64,000 nt of DNA from Primula veris (taxonomy: Eukaryota; Streptophyta; Magnoliopsida; Ericales; Primulaceae). The position numbers and the translations under genes are program-made. Position 1 is the stretch's first letter; each line of letters starts with the position of its first letter. Location: contig OY821740.1 of assembly GCA_963682055.1 (NCBI GenBank), positions 40,940,795 through 41,004,794 on the forward strand, given 5' to 3'. The notes below the pieces were generated by a model. That model was not told the origin of the DNA, did not search any database, and saw nothing but the letters and a program-made list of their open reading frames with translations. Positions 1-10,911 of this stretch are shown in pieces.

Positions 1-1340
1 TTACTACACCAACTTACCGGTGGTTAAGAATTTGCATACTTAACTTACAAGATTAACAATTTACATATTCACAAGAGATATATTAATCAATACACTTTAG
101 TTAATTTATGTTAACTTTTTAATCGATTTTTCGTCATGTGTGATGTTTGTTTTACTATTAAATCATAATTGAAAGTGGTCACGTGATCACACGTGACTAA
201 AAATCAGTTAAAAAGTTGAAATAAATCAAATAAAGTGTGTTGATTGATAGATTTCTTTAATGTAAGTATGTAAATTATTAATCTTGTAATGTGGATATGC
301 AAATTCTTAAGCATCAATACATTGGTGTATTAAACAATAATTTTCCTTATTTGAAAGGGAAAGTTAATGTTTAACACATACTATACACGAGACTTAGTTA
401 TAAAAAATTACAACTTTCTGATTGTTGTTCAACACTTTTAACATATTAATGTAGAATCATCAAGCATAAAAAATAAATACAAAGAGTGAAAAAAAACCCC
501 ACCATTAGCCTATGTATTTATTTAATCTATATAGTTAATGTTAAAAGAGATTGTAAACATATGTTCTTGATGACCTCGATCTCCCGTCTCCTCATGTACC
601 CTCTCTCTACTATTCCACCTCAATCCCCTCACTTAATCAGGTGTTGATTTGTTGTTGAAAATAAGAGGAGCAAGCACAAGTCTATGAAGCTCACAAATGG
701 TCTCAGAAGAAAAACCAAGACTTGAGTTTTACTTTTATTATGGGTGGGAATATAATTTACCTAGGCCTCTTGGATAATTGATTTGTCTGTAGGGTTATAT
801 AAATGATTTTGGGATTGAAAATTCGAGGGTCTTGATGAAGATGATATATGATTTTTCTTTCCAGAATTTTTATGATTTTGATTGAAAACTTTGTAGATAG
901 TAATTTGTTTTCCTCAAAAAAACAACACATGTTCTTGATAAGAGAGTCTCAAATTAATAATAAATGATCATTTTTCCTTCTTTCAAACCTAATTAGGCAT
1001 CCTCTACAACACGGCGAGGTCATCATCATCTAGTCAGCTAATTAATCTGTAAGCAAGTGGGATTTATATCTTTAAAGGACTTGAGAAGAAAAACGTGTAA
1101 TTAGCCTTTCTCATAAATGTATATCCAACTGTCTATGCAACTATACGTCCCATAGACAATAACCCCAGTGCCGGCTATAGGCAAATTAGGTATAAAAAAT
1201 TGTACAGATTCTGTATCAATATAATGAATAATACTAATGAGTCAGATAGACTCAACCAAACTCTCAACACACAGTCCTTAATATAAATTTAGAATTTCAT
1301 TTTCAACCCGAAATTTAAGAGTCGGCTATTGGGTCATATA
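1..1340. other. AT-rich intergenic sequence
   Basis: No coding potential, RNA gene or complete mobile element is visible here. The sequence is AT-rich with short poly-A/T runs, and both strands are dense in stop codons. Confidence 0.6.
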
Positions 1341-1344
1341 TTTA

Positions 1345-1680
1345 ATATTTTTAATTAATATTTAAGTTTAGGATAGTCTCAAATAGGGTTCTATAATATT
1401 ATATATGAGTTTTTATTTTGTTAAATCGTCAAATAAAATATATTAAAATCATTAAAATTTTAAATATTTTTAATTAATATTTAAGTTTAGGGTAGTCTCA
1501 AATAGGGTTCTATAATATTATATTTGAGTTTTTATTTTGTTGAATCGTCAAATAAAATATATTAAAATCATTAAAATTTTAAATATTTTTAATTAATATT
1601 TAATTTTAGGATAGTCTCAACTAGAGTTCCATAAATATTATATTTGGGGTTTTATTTTTGTTTTGATTGGGTGTCAATTT
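1345..1680. repeat. AT-rich tandem repeat, three copies of about 117 bp
   Basis: Three successive copies begin near 1347, 1467 and 1583. Each carries the core TTTTTAATTAATATTTAA followed by a GATAGTCTCAA-type segment and ATTTGAGTTTTTATTTTG. Diverged relatives of the same unit occur at 42975-43260 (three copies) and near 44812, so this is a dispersed family and not a purely local array. No function is apparent. Confidence 0.7.
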
Positions 1681-1943
1681 TTTTAAAAAAATTACATAAA
1701 AGACTGTCTGATAATCAGTCTAGTTGAATTAATCTGGTTTTATGGCATTACTGCAATATAATTAGCTATAACATATTTGGAAAACGAGAAAGTAAGGGGG
1801 GGAAACCTTTTAATCAAGACTAGTCAAATAATTGATTTTTTTTCAAGTAGGGATGCTCCCTCGCCGCCTAGTATTCTTTTACGAAGGGGAGTATAATATA
1901 ATAGAATATTAAGCATGCATTGTTGAAATAGTTTCTAAAACTT

Positions 1944-2767
1944 CACTACAAGTGAACACCGATTTGAGGACATTTTTTTTTTTTTTTTAGCGATAAACCC
2001 AAATTTATCTAAACTTGGAAAGAAAAAAAATACTTTTACCTTCAAATAATTTTTAGATACCAATTTTTTTTAAAAAGTCTCTCTCAAAACAATAGTTTAC
2101 CGATATATAAAGTGACAATTTAAATTTGTCTTCAAATTTATTTTGACACAATTTTTAGTTGTACTATTATAAGTTGGTATTGGAATGTATTTGAGGGCAT
2201 GTTTTTATTTATTTATTTATATATTTAGAGTTCCTAATATTAAATTTGGATACAAAACAATTATTTTGGTCTCTAAAAGATAATATATAGAGACAAATTT
2301 TGATTGTATCTAAATAATTTGACTCTAAATTCTAATTTGTTTGGAAGCTTGTTGATGATTTTTAAGATTTTAATACATACAGTAGATCCTCTCTAAATTA
2401 ATACTCATTAAATTAATAAAAATTTTAAAATAATAATTTATCCGGTCCCAACTTCAATACAAGGGAACACCGATTTGAGGACAATTTTTTTTTTTTAGAG
2501 GTAAACCCAAATTTATCTAAACTTGGAAAGAAAAAAATACTTTTACCTTCAAGTCTAATTTTTAGGTACCAAATTTTTTTAAAAGGTCTCTCTAAAAACA
2601 ATAGTATACCAATATATAAAGTGACAATTTAAATTTGCCTTCAAATCTATTTTGACATAAATTTTAGTTGTGCTATTATAAGTTGGTATTGGAATGTATT
2701 TGAGGGCATGTTTTTATTTATTTATTTATATATTTAGAGTTCCTAATATTATATTTGGATACAAAAC
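1944..2767. repeat. 510-bp tandem duplication, split by the Tat element
   Basis: Copy 1 runs from 1944 to about 2453. Copy 2 starts at 2454 and is interrupted at 2767 by the LTR retrotransposon, resuming at 20440 and ending near 20640. Copy 1 starts with CACTACAAG, a CACTA-type transposon terminus. The unit ends inside the left end of a pogo-like element whose full copy begins at 20567, so the duplication is younger than that element and older than the LTR insertion. Confidence 0.75.
2763..2767. repeat. Target-site duplication AAAAC (left)
   Basis: The five bases before the 5' LTR, AAAAC, recur immediately after the 3' LTR at 20440-20444. This fixes the element boundaries. The duplicated empty site in copy 1 near 2251-2256 shows the uninterrupted sequence. 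Confidence 0.9.
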
Positions 2768-3339
2768 TGATAGAACATAAAAATTGGACCCGAATATTCT
2801 ATTCGGGTAATAATCAGCCCACTTTATAAATGGGTATCCAACGCTTAAATGGGTCATCTTATGCCTTTTATAGGAAAATGAGGTACTATTATTAAAAGCC
2901 CAAGCCCACTCAACTGGGGACCCATGTCTGAAAAACCCCCTGGGATGAAGACATTTGTCAACATCCAAGAAGGCATAGTTGCCTATAAATAGCCAACTAC
3001 CCCTCCTAGAAATGGACCAGAAAATCTATCCAAAAAATATAGAGAGAAGTTGAGAAAAGAGAGAAATTAGTCAAAGCATATCACGTCAAGAAATAAACCG
3101 AGCAGAGATAAAGCCGAGCACCGAATAAAAGGAGAGAAAGATCAAGAAGAGAGATCAAATAGTCAAATCGAGCACAATTGTAAAAAAGAGATACTAATCC
3201 GAGCAAGTGTAATATTCCGAATAAGGATAATAGTCCGAGCAATAATAAAGATCAGGAAGTGCCCATTATTTACAGTTGATTTACTATTATATTATTGTTG
3301 AAAAGCCTAACGCGACCGACCAAAGTTATGGCTTTATCA
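2768..3339 (+). repeat. 5' LTR of the Tat element
   Basis: This 572-bp repeat matches 19868-20439 with six substitutions. It begins TGATAGAACAT and ends TTTATCA. The probable R region is rich in CCGAGCA-like motifs (3105-3245). The short minus-strand ORF at 2726-2968 is a by-product of the LTR sequence and is repeated in the other LTR. Confidence 0.95.
2984..2992 (+). promoter_or_regulatory. LTR TATA box
   Basis: TATAAATAG lies about 215 bp inside the 5' LTR, as expected for an RNA polymerase II LTR promoter dividing U3 from R. In the 3' LTR the equivalent reads TATAAATAA because of one of the six LTR differences. Confidence 0.7.
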
Positions 3340-3341
3340 AA

Positions 3342-3359
3342 TGGCGCCGTCTCCGGGAA
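3342..3359 (+). other. Primer-binding site, probably tRNA-Asp
   Basis: TGGCGCCGTCTCCGGGAA starts two bases after the 5' LTR. TGGCGCC plus a following CCGGG block is the usual complement of the plant tRNA-Asp 3' end. The middle of the match is imperfect, so the tRNA assignment is likely but not certain. Confidence 0.7.
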
Positions 3360-3418
3360 TCATCTAGTTCCCAACTAGTTTAGAATTCGAATACCAATAC
3401 TCTGCCAGACGAGCGACA

Positions 3419-6238
3419 ATGGTTACCAATGTAGAGGAAACCCATCCCGAGATAATAGAAACCAATAACCAAAACACGCAAATTAGCCAACAAGACCTCG
3501 ACGATCTACTCGCCATCCGTGACAGATATGAAGCTATCCAATCCGGAAACCAACCAACAGCCTCCTACGTCAACCAAGAACAACCGGTCGAACCACCTCG
3601 ACATTTCATCGAAGGGATTGTCGACGAACACCCTTCGTCCTCGGAGGACGAACAAGACGTGCCCGTATTAAGGCGTGCACGAAGACGCTTACCCGGGTCC
3701 CAAGCAGGGCCGAGCTCAAGAGTCCCTTTGCCTACAGCCTCGGTCAACTCCGGTGCTCGTTTACAAACGGACGAAGCTCATCAGTTTGGCATGCCCGAGG
3801 ATCATGTACTCGGACAGTCGCCCCGACTACCAACTAATCCTCCGAGGATGATTACACCACCCACGGTGGAGGTACAACACGTTGTTCCGTTAGCCGATGA
3901 AAGGAACTACGCCCAGCTACAAGCTCAGCTGGCGGCATGCATGACGGCCATGACAGCGGCCGGCATCGTATTGCCAGTTATCCAACCCGACAAAGACCCA
4001 CGCCATGAAGTGGAAGATTCTGCCTACAGGGCCGCCCTGGAGGCAGCGGGTCGACGACCCGATACAAGAGTGCCCCACCAAGGGGGCAATGTCCTAATAA
4101 CTATCGTCCATCCGAACACTCATATGGAACGTGTCCACACAAACACGAAGGACGGTAGATATCCCGAATACAGGATCGGGGAAGGATATGGCCCACCACC
4201 ACATCAGGGAGGATACCCTCCCCCCTACCAAGTCACGGATGACGCATTCCAACAGGCTTGGAACGTATGCCAAGAAACCCCGTGTACCGAACAGATCACG
4301 CGGTACCGCAATCCTATGGGGTTCGTCATCCCCGAATTCAGGCTCTATGATGGAAAGAGTTGCCCTATCGACCATCTGAGGCACTACAAGACGAAGATGG
4401 AACTGTGGAGTGATGACCATGCACTGATGTGCAAATTTTTCAAGAACAGCTTGGGTCAAGAGGCTTCGTCATGGTATCACAACTTACCACGGGGCTCCAT
4501 TAGAGACTGGGCAGAATTGCTAAGAGCATACTCCACCCGATACGCTGCTCATCGGAAAAAGAAGGTTAGTATCGAAACCCTTCTTAAAATGACGATGATG
4601 CCAAATGAAAGGCTCAACGATTACTGCATACGTTTTATCGACGTAGCAAACCAGATTCCACGATATGCCAATAATATAGCCATCCAAAACTTTATCAATT
4701 CCATCCCTAATGGCTATTGGGCGAGAAGGAAGTTCATAGGCAAAAACTTCCAGACCACTGATTCCCTGCTAGACTATTGTACCCACCTCACCGATAAAAA
4801 CGACGAACTGCGTTTCCTCAACCGAACTCTACCAAGAAGAGAGTCGGTCCGCGAGGCACAGGTGGGTCGCAAAAGAGTTAGGAATAACCAGGGAGAAGCA
4901 TTCCAACCGACCAGAAAGGGCAAAGAGCCCGAGGTCCATAGCAGGGTAGAGCGACCACGAGCACTAGAGCCCAAACCGCTCCAGATCGCATACCCAACAT
5001 CGACCAACGAACATAAACCGCTCCAGCTCACCTACCCGATGCCACCCAAGCCGTTTCAACAAGGTCGGCCCCAAGAGAGGGAACACCGAAACGCTTTCGG
5101 ACCGGTCGAGCTGCGATACACTTTCAACCTGTCTGCTGAAGATATCCTCAAGGATATATGCAGGGAAAGTTGGTATTCCCGACCACAACCGATCATCTCT
5201 CCCTCCAGTCAGAGAGATTCCAAGCTCTTCTGCGCATATCACGAGGATCACGGCCATCTCACTGAGCATTGCCGTAACCTGCGATGGAGAATGAACCAGT
5301 GGGGCGATGCAGGATACCTAGCCAAGTTCATCAAAGGAGCTGGGAATAAAGGCAAACAACTGGCCATCGAGGGAGCCGATAACCGGCAAGGCAAAACGAT
5401 CAACGTCGTTCACATGTCACGACCCAAGGGCCCCGGTGGGGAACGGTCGCGAAAACGGCAGCTGGCCCACTTTGGCCAAGTAGCCAAGGCATCACAGGCG
5501 TCGACCTCTAAACGACAATGCACACCACGACGACATCCGCCCATTTCTTTCTCAGATCTTGACGAAGAAGGGGTGATTTACCCCCACGGAGACGCCATTA
5601 ACCTCCGTGTTCAAATCGGCCTAGACACGGTCAGCAGAGTACTTGTCGACCAAGGAGCCTCTTGTGATATCATGTATAGGGAGCTCTTCGACAAGATGGA
5701 ACTCAAGCTGCAAGATCTACAGCCTACCGATGTCACACTGATCGGTTTCATCTCCGAAACGACTAAACCGTTAGGTAAGATCGTCCTCAGTGTTACAACC
5801 GGGTCCGTGTCGGTTCCCGTGGAGTTCTTAGTGGTCAACGACCAATCCGGCCACAACGCAATATTGGGCCGACCTTGGTTACATGCCATGAAGGCCATAC
5901 CCTCGACCTATCACCAAAAGGTCAAATACCCAAATGATAGGGGAGAGATCGAGACAGCCAGAGGATGTCAAGAAGATTCAAGACGCTGCGAAGACATCAC
6001 CGCGACTCTCCAAAAACAACGAAGCATTGTGGAACAACCCACCAGCACAAAGAAGCTGATCAACCACATAGTTAAAACCGAGAGGGTGGTCGAAGAACAA
6101 GTAGGAGAGACACTTAGGAAGGTATATATTCCTGGTATGGACGAGGAGCACTACTTCCTCCTCGGCGATAACCTTCCAAAACATGAATCCGAGGAGTTGA
6201 ATGCATTCCTTCTCAACAACATTGATAAATTCGCCTAG
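3419..6238 (+). CDS. gag-pro: Gag plus aspartic protease of the Tat element
   Basis: The 939-residue ORF starts 80 bp after the LTR. Residues 1-300 are low-complexity and polar. About 305-440 is the retrotransposon gag domain (FRLYDGKSCPIDHL, then SSWYHNLP and a conserved YCIRF). Near residue 604 lies CAYHEDHGHLTEHC, the CxxHxxxGHxTExC zinc knuckle typical of Tat elements. About 710-830 is the aspartic protease, with VDQGAS in place of the common VD(T/S)GSS active site at about 743 and the AILGRPWLH motif near 820. Gag forms the RNA-packaging particle and protease would cut the polyprotein. The ORF ends at an in-frame TAG (6236-6238). The same frame continues directly into RT, so this is a premature stop in a fused gag-pol and not a natural end. 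Confidence 0.9.
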   Translation: MVTNVEETHPEIIETNNQNTQISQQDLDDLLAIRDRYEAIQSGNQPTASYVNQEQPVEPPRHFIEGIVDEHPSSSEDEQDVPVLRRARRRLPGSQAGPSSRVPLPTASVNSGARLQTDEAHQFGMPEDHVLGQSPRLPTNPPRMITPPTVEVQHVVPLADERNYAQLQAQLAACMTAMTAAGIVLPVIQPDKDPRHEVEDSAYRAALEAAGRRPDTRVPHQGGNVLITIVHPNTHMERVHTNTKDGRYPEYRIGEGYGPPPHQGGYPPPYQVTDDAFQQAWNVCQETPCTEQITRYRNPMGFVIPEFRLYDGKSCPIDHLRHYKTKMELWSDDHALMCKFFKNSLGQEASSWYHNLPRGSIRDWAELLRAYSTRYAAHRKKKVSIETLLKMTMMPNERLNDYCIRFIDVANQIPRYANNIAIQNFINSIPNGYWARRKFIGKNFQTTDSLLDYCTHLTDKNDELRFLNRTLPRRESVREAQVGRKRVRNNQGEAFQPTRKGKEPEVHSRVERPRALEPKPLQIAYPTSTNEHKPLQLTYPMPPKPFQQGRPQEREHRNAFGPVELRYTFNLSAEDILKDICRESWYSRPQPIISPSSQRDSKLFCAYHEDHGHLTEHCRNLRWRMNQWGDAGYLAKFIKGAGNKGKQLAIEGADNRQGKTINVVHMSRPKGPGGERSRKRQLAHFGQVAKASQASTSKRQCTPRRHPPISFSDLDEEGVIYPHGDAINLRVQIGLDTVSRVLVDQGASCDIMYRELFDKMELKLQDLQPTDVTLIGFISETTKPLGKIVLSVTTGSVSVPVEFLVVNDQSGHNAILGRPWLHAMKAIPSTYHQKVKYPNDRGEIETARGCQEDSRRCEDITATLQKQRSIVEQPTSTKKLINHIVKTERVVEEQVGETLRKVYIPGMDEEHYFLLGDNLPKHESEELNAFLLNNIDKFA

Positions 6239-6250
6239 AGCCCTAAAGAC

Positions 6251-6820
6251 ATGCCGGGCCTAGACCCCAATACAGCATGCCACCACCTAAGTGTAAACGC
6301 TGAGTACAAGCCGATAGCACAGAGGAGTAGGAAAGTGTCTGTACAGCACAGAGCAGCTATAATCGCTGAAGTACAAAAGCTATTGGAGGCTGGAGCCATA
6401 AGGGAGGTTTACTATCCAAAATGGTTGTTCAACCCGGTCGTCGTCCCTAAGAAAAACGGGAAGGAAAGAGTCTGTATAGACTTCACCAATCTCAACAAAG
6501 CCTGTCCGAGGGACCACTTTCCCCTTCCAAGGATCGATCAACTGGTGGACGCAACTGCGGGAGCAGAACGGATGACCTTCCTTGATGCGTACTCAGGATA
6601 CCATCAAATTCCCCTCGCCCGCGAAGATCAAGAAAAGACCTCGTTTATATCGCCTTTGGGAAATTATTGCTATACGGTAATGCCGTTCGGCCTACGCAAT
6701 GTAGGAGCAACATACCAAAGGATGATAACAAGGGTATGCCGAGATCATATAGGGAAGACGATGGAGGTATACATAGACGACATGGTCGTCAAGAGCGAAA
6801 AGGCCACATCCCACCTCTAA
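6251..6820 (+). pseudogene. pol: Reverse transcriptase core of the Tat pol
   Basis: This segment is in the same frame as gag and follows it after an in-frame TAG. It carries the RT fingers and palm: KNGKERVCIDFTNLN, FLDAYSGYHQIPL, the conserved MPFGL and the catalytic YIDD at about residue 173. It copies element RNA into DNA. The reading frame is cut by TAA at 6818-6820 right after the palm. The RT thumb continues in frame to another TAA at 7007-7009 (FGISKGKFLGHMVS is readable there). No frameshift is present. The damage is only nonsense, each stop lying one transition from a sense codon, which fits cytosine deamination of a methylated element. Confidence 0.9.
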
Positions 6821-7021
6821 GACATTAAAGACGTCTTCCAAACGTTGGGCGAGCACAAACTAAAGCTCAACGCAAGCAAGTGTGCATTTGGCATCAGCAA
6901 AGGGAAATTCTTGGGGCATATGGTTAGCCGACGAGGAATAGAGGCTAATCCCGATCAAATAACGGCTCTACGGAACCTTGCAGCGCCCAAGAATAAGAAA
7001 CAGGTATAAGAGCTCACGGGA
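6821..7021 (+). pseudogene. pol: RT thumb segment between two in-frame stops
   Basis: This open stretch in the gag-pol frame lies between TAA 6818-6820 and TAA 7007-7009. It carries the FLGHMVS and GIEANPDQI motifs that follow the YIDD palm in gypsy RTs. It has no start codon of its own of any meaning and is a piece of the broken polyprotein. Confidence 0.8.
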
Positions 7022-8704
7022 ATGATGGCAGCGTTGAGCAGGTTCATTAGCCGATCCGCAGACAAGGGACGGCCATTTTTTGAATCACTCAAAAAGGATA
7101 GAAAATTCGTCTGGGACCCGGAATGTGAGGCTTCATTCAACAATCTCAAAGAGTACTTGAGGACACTGCCACTGCTAGTAAGGCCGAACAAAGGAGACGT
7201 TCTGGCATGCTACCTAGCAGTTTCCACTACAGCTGTGAGCACAGTTATCCTAAGGGAAGAAGGTCGCGAACAATTCCCGATCTACTTCGTCAGCAAGACT
7301 CTGGTCGAAGCCGAAACACGTTACCTACCATTGGAAAAGATGTGTCTGGCATTGGTCGTCGCCACCAGGAAGTTGCCGCACTATTTCATAGCTCATCAGG
7401 TCCGGGTATACATGAAATTCCATATCAAAGAGTCACTTCGGCGGACGGACATTAGCGGTCGAGTTGCCGCCTGGGGGGTCGAACTATCCCAATTTCATAT
7501 CGAGTTCGTACCCCGCCATGCCATAAAGGGACAAGTCCTGGCGGATTTCGTCGCGGAGTTCACCGAAGGCTACGATGAGCCTTTGGCACTCTCCCCACAA
7601 TCACACTGGCAGATACACGTCGACGGATCAGCCACCAAGGACGGATCCGGAGCAGGGATCGTCCTAAAGTCTAGAGAGGGAGCAATCATCGAAAAAAGCA
7701 TAAAACTGGGCTTTCGAGCTACCAACAATGAGGCAGAATACGAAGCCATGATAAATGGCATGCTCATTGCCCAGTCCCTCGGATGCTCCCACTTAATTGC
7801 AAGCTCAGACTCCATGCTCATCGTCAATCAAGCCATCGGTGAGTACCAAGCCAAAGATGACAGAATGATCCTCTACCAAGAGAAAGTCCAAAGCTTGATG
7901 GCAACCTTCGAACAGTACGAGTTAATAAGAATCAATCGCACCGAAAATGCACATGCGGATGCCTTGGCCACCCTAGCCTCGACATTAACATTGACTGACA
8001 CCCGGTCGATCACAGTGGAACTACTGCCAACCCCGAGCATAATTAAAAGGGTAGACCGAGTGACATCAATACAGTACGAACTAGGTTGGATGGAGGACAT
8101 GACTCGTTATCTGCGAAATGGAACGCTTCCGGCCGACAAGATAAAAGCACTGAAAATTACAAGAAAAGCTCCTCGCTTCTGGCTATCCGAGGACGATAAA
8201 CTATACAAATCCAGTTACCAGGGACCCCACCTACTGTGCGTCCCGACCGAGCTACAACTGCCGGTTTTGGAGGAAATCCACGAAGGATCCTGCGGAGCAC
8301 ACATCAAAGGGCGATCCCTTGCAAACAAGGCAGTGACCCAAGGATATTGGTGGCCCTATATCAAGCGAGACGCCGATGCATACGTCCAACGTTGCGACAA
8401 ATGCCAACGATTCGCCAAGATACCACGGCTCCCATCATCTATGATGACCCCGGTATCGGCACCATGGCCGTTCGCTCAATGGGCAATTGATTTAGTCGGT
8501 AAACTCCCAAGAGCACCTGGGAGTGTGGAATATCTGATAGTCGCGACGGATTATTTCACCAAATGGGTCGAAGCTAAACCCCTCCGAGAAATCAAAGCCA
8601 GCAACATCAAACAATTCATTTGGGAATACATCATTACTAGGTTCGGTATACCGTATGCTATCGTCGCCGACAACGGAACCCAGTTCAAAGATGCCAATTT
8701 ATAG
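7022..8704 (+). pseudogene. pol: Dual RNase H and integrase of the Tat pol
   Basis: This 560-codon segment is in the gag-pol frame. Residues 1-170 are the ordinary gypsy RNase H (YLAVS, EGREQFPIYFVSKTL, RYLPLEKMCLALV). About 195-315 is a second, archaeal-type RNase H (HVDGSATKDGSGAG, NNEAEYEA, DSMLIVNQ, HADALATLAS), the diagnostic domain of Tat elements. Next comes the integrase zinc domain (IHEGSCGAH...CDKCQ, about 420-460) and the core with first Asp in WAIDLVG (about 487) and second Asp in ADNGTQF (about 549). A TAG at 8702-8704 cuts the catalytic core between the second Asp and the Glu. RNase H removes template RNA and integrase inserts the cDNA. Confidence 0.92.
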
Positions 8705-9337
8705 CTATGGTACGAGGAACTAGGTATCCGAAAATTCTATTCGACGCCGACATACCCACAAGGAAACGGGCAAGCCGAAGTGTCAAACCGAACAATATTA
8801 GACGGCATCAAGACCACCCTTGAACAAGCAAAGGGGAGGTGGCCCGAGCGGCTACTCAACGTTCTATGGTCGTGCCGCACTACACCAAAGACGGGCACCA
8901 AGGAAACCCCGTTTAGCTTAGTGTACGGTGTCGAGGCCATCATACCGACAGAAATCGGGCTACCCACGCTCCGAACGACTCTAGTCGAGCAGGGAAACAA
9001 TGAACAAAGAATGAGAGAAGAGCTAGACATGATAGACGAGAAACGAGAGATAGCAGCCCTTACCCTATCCAAATACCAACAAAGCGTGAAGCAAACTTAT
9101 GACAAGAGAGTAAGAGGATCCAAAGAATTCACGGTAGGAGAACTGGTGCTGCGACGAGTGACGGTCTATACCCGCAACGAAATACATGGCAAACTAAGCC
9201 CTACCTGGGAAGGCCCATACGAAATCGTCAAGCAAACGAGTCCAGTCTCTTACAAAATCAAAAGCGTACTGTTCGCCAATAGCCGAGGGGAAAAGAATTC
9301 TTGGAATGTGGCTAACCTAAAGAAGTACTACGTATAG
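8705..9337 (+). pseudogene. pol: Integrase C-terminal part of the Tat pol
   Basis: This segment continues the same frame after the TAG at 8702-8704. The catalytic Glu lies in QGNGQAEV near 8771, before the first ATG (8780). The C-terminal part follows (FSLVYGVEAIIPTEI, YDKRVRG, LSPTWEGPYEI) and ends naturally NLKKYYV-stop at 9335-9337. No chromodomain is present, as expected for Tat and unlike chromoviruses. Confidence 0.88.
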
Positions 9338-9440
9338 GCAATCTTCTGAGTACAGGTGCCATCTTACCCCTCCTACTTAATGGCATTATCTTTCGTATTT
9401 TTGAATGAATAAAATATATTATCATGCTGTCTAGCAAATG

Positions 9441-10545
9441 CAAATGAAATTCCGTAAATGGCGTGTTTTCAAAGGAACGTCTAGGAATACTATGAAATTC
9501 CCAACATGGCCGAAGTGCCTAGGAATACTATGAAGTTCCGTAAATGGCGTGTTTTCAAAGGAACGTCTAGGACTATTATGAAATTCCCAACATGGCCGAA
9601 GTGCCTAGGAATACTATGAAGTTCCGTAAATGGCGTGTTTTCAAAGGAACGTCTAGGACTATTATGAAATTCTCAACATGGCCGAAGTGCCAAGGAATAC
9701 TATGAAGTTCCGTAAATGGCGTGTTTTCAAAGGAACGTCTAGGACTATTATGAAATTCCCAACATGGCCGAAGTGCCTAGGAATACTATGAAGTTCCGTA
9801 AATGGCGTGTTTTCAAAGGAACGTCTAGGACTATTATGAAATTCCCAACATGGCCGAAGTGCCTAGGAATACTATGAAGTTCCGTAAATGGCGTGTTTTC
9901 AAAGGAACGTCTAGGACTATTATGAAATTCCCAACATGGCCGAAGTGCCTAGGAATATTATGAAGTTCCGTAAATGGCGTGTTTTCAAAGGAATGTCTAG
10001 GACTATTATGAAATTCCCAACATGGCCGAAGTGCCTAGGAATACTATGAAGTTCCGTAAATGGCGTGTTTTCAAAGGAACGTCTAGGACTATTATGAAAT
10101 TCCCAACATGGCCGAAGTGCCTAGGAATACTATGAAGTTCCGTAAATGGCGTGTTTTCAAAGGAACGTCTAGGACTATTATGAAATTCCCAACATGGCCG
10201 AAGTGCCTAGGAATACTATGAAGTTCCGTAAATGGCGTGTTTTCAAAGGAACGTCTAAGACTATTATGAAATTCCCAACATGGCCGAAGTGCCTAGGAAT
10301 ACTATGTAGTTCCGTAAATGGCGTGTTTTCAAAGGAACGTCTAGGACTATTATGAAATTCCCAACATGACCGAAGTGCCAGGGAATACTATGAAGTTCCG
10401 TAAATGGCGTGTTTTCAAAGGAACGTCTAGGACTATTATGAAATTCCCAACATGGCTGAAGTACCTAGGAATACTATGAAATTCCGTAAATGGCGTGTTT
10501 TCAAAGGAACGCCTAGGAATACTATGAAATTCATATGCAGGTACA
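9441..10545 (+). repeat. 86-bp tandem array, 13 copies
   Basis: The motif TCCGTAAATGGCGTGTTTTC occurs 13 times from 9451 to 10483 at exactly 86-bp spacing, with no indels and few substitutions. Each unit is itself an imperfect dimer: CTAGGAATACTATGAAGTTC and CTAGGACTATTATGAAATTC start related half-units of about 48 and 38 bp. The array lies just after integrase, where Tat elements often carry tandem repeats. It has no coding frame. Confidence 0.95.
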
Positions 10546-10655
10546 ATGCAAGGAATAATTCAGGTCCACATTACGACGGCGATACGATACAAAAGGGGAA
10601 ACACAATGAAAGAGAATCAATCTAAACAATGAAATATCAGCAAGAAGCATATCCA

Positions 10656-10850
10656 AAACAGGAATAACGAAATAGCAAATGAATCAGCAAGGAAAAATCG
10701 ATCCAATCAATCAAATAGCAATATGACAATGGAAAGGTACAAAACAGGAATAACGAAATGACAAATGAATCAGCAAGGAAAAATCGATCCAATCAATCAA
10801 ATGGCAATATGACAATGGAAAGGTACAAAACAGGAATAAAGAAATAACAC
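10656..10850 (+). repeat. Second short tandem repeat, also 86-bp period
   Basis: The motif CAGGAATAA followed by (C/A)GAAAT recurs at about 10659, 10745 and 10831, spaced 86 bp, with AATCAGCAAGGAAAAATCGA shared between units. It is unrelated in sequence to the preceding array but has the same period. Confidence 0.8.
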
Positions 10851-10911
10851 AAGTAGTCCTCGCCCGCATTACGGAGGCAACAAGAAGATCATTGACACTA
10901 AAGAAACTCAT

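Noticed and set aside
2726..2968. Minus-strand 80-codon ORF
   Set aside because: Lies across the LTR boundary and recurs in the 3' LTR (19856-20068); it is LTR sequence.
4094..4459. Antisense ORF of 121 codons within gag
   Set aside because: Shadow of the gag frame; no motif and no promoter.
9441..10545. CRISPR-like regular array
   Set aside because: Whole 86-bp units repeat, including what would be spacers, and the sequence is a plant retrotransposon.
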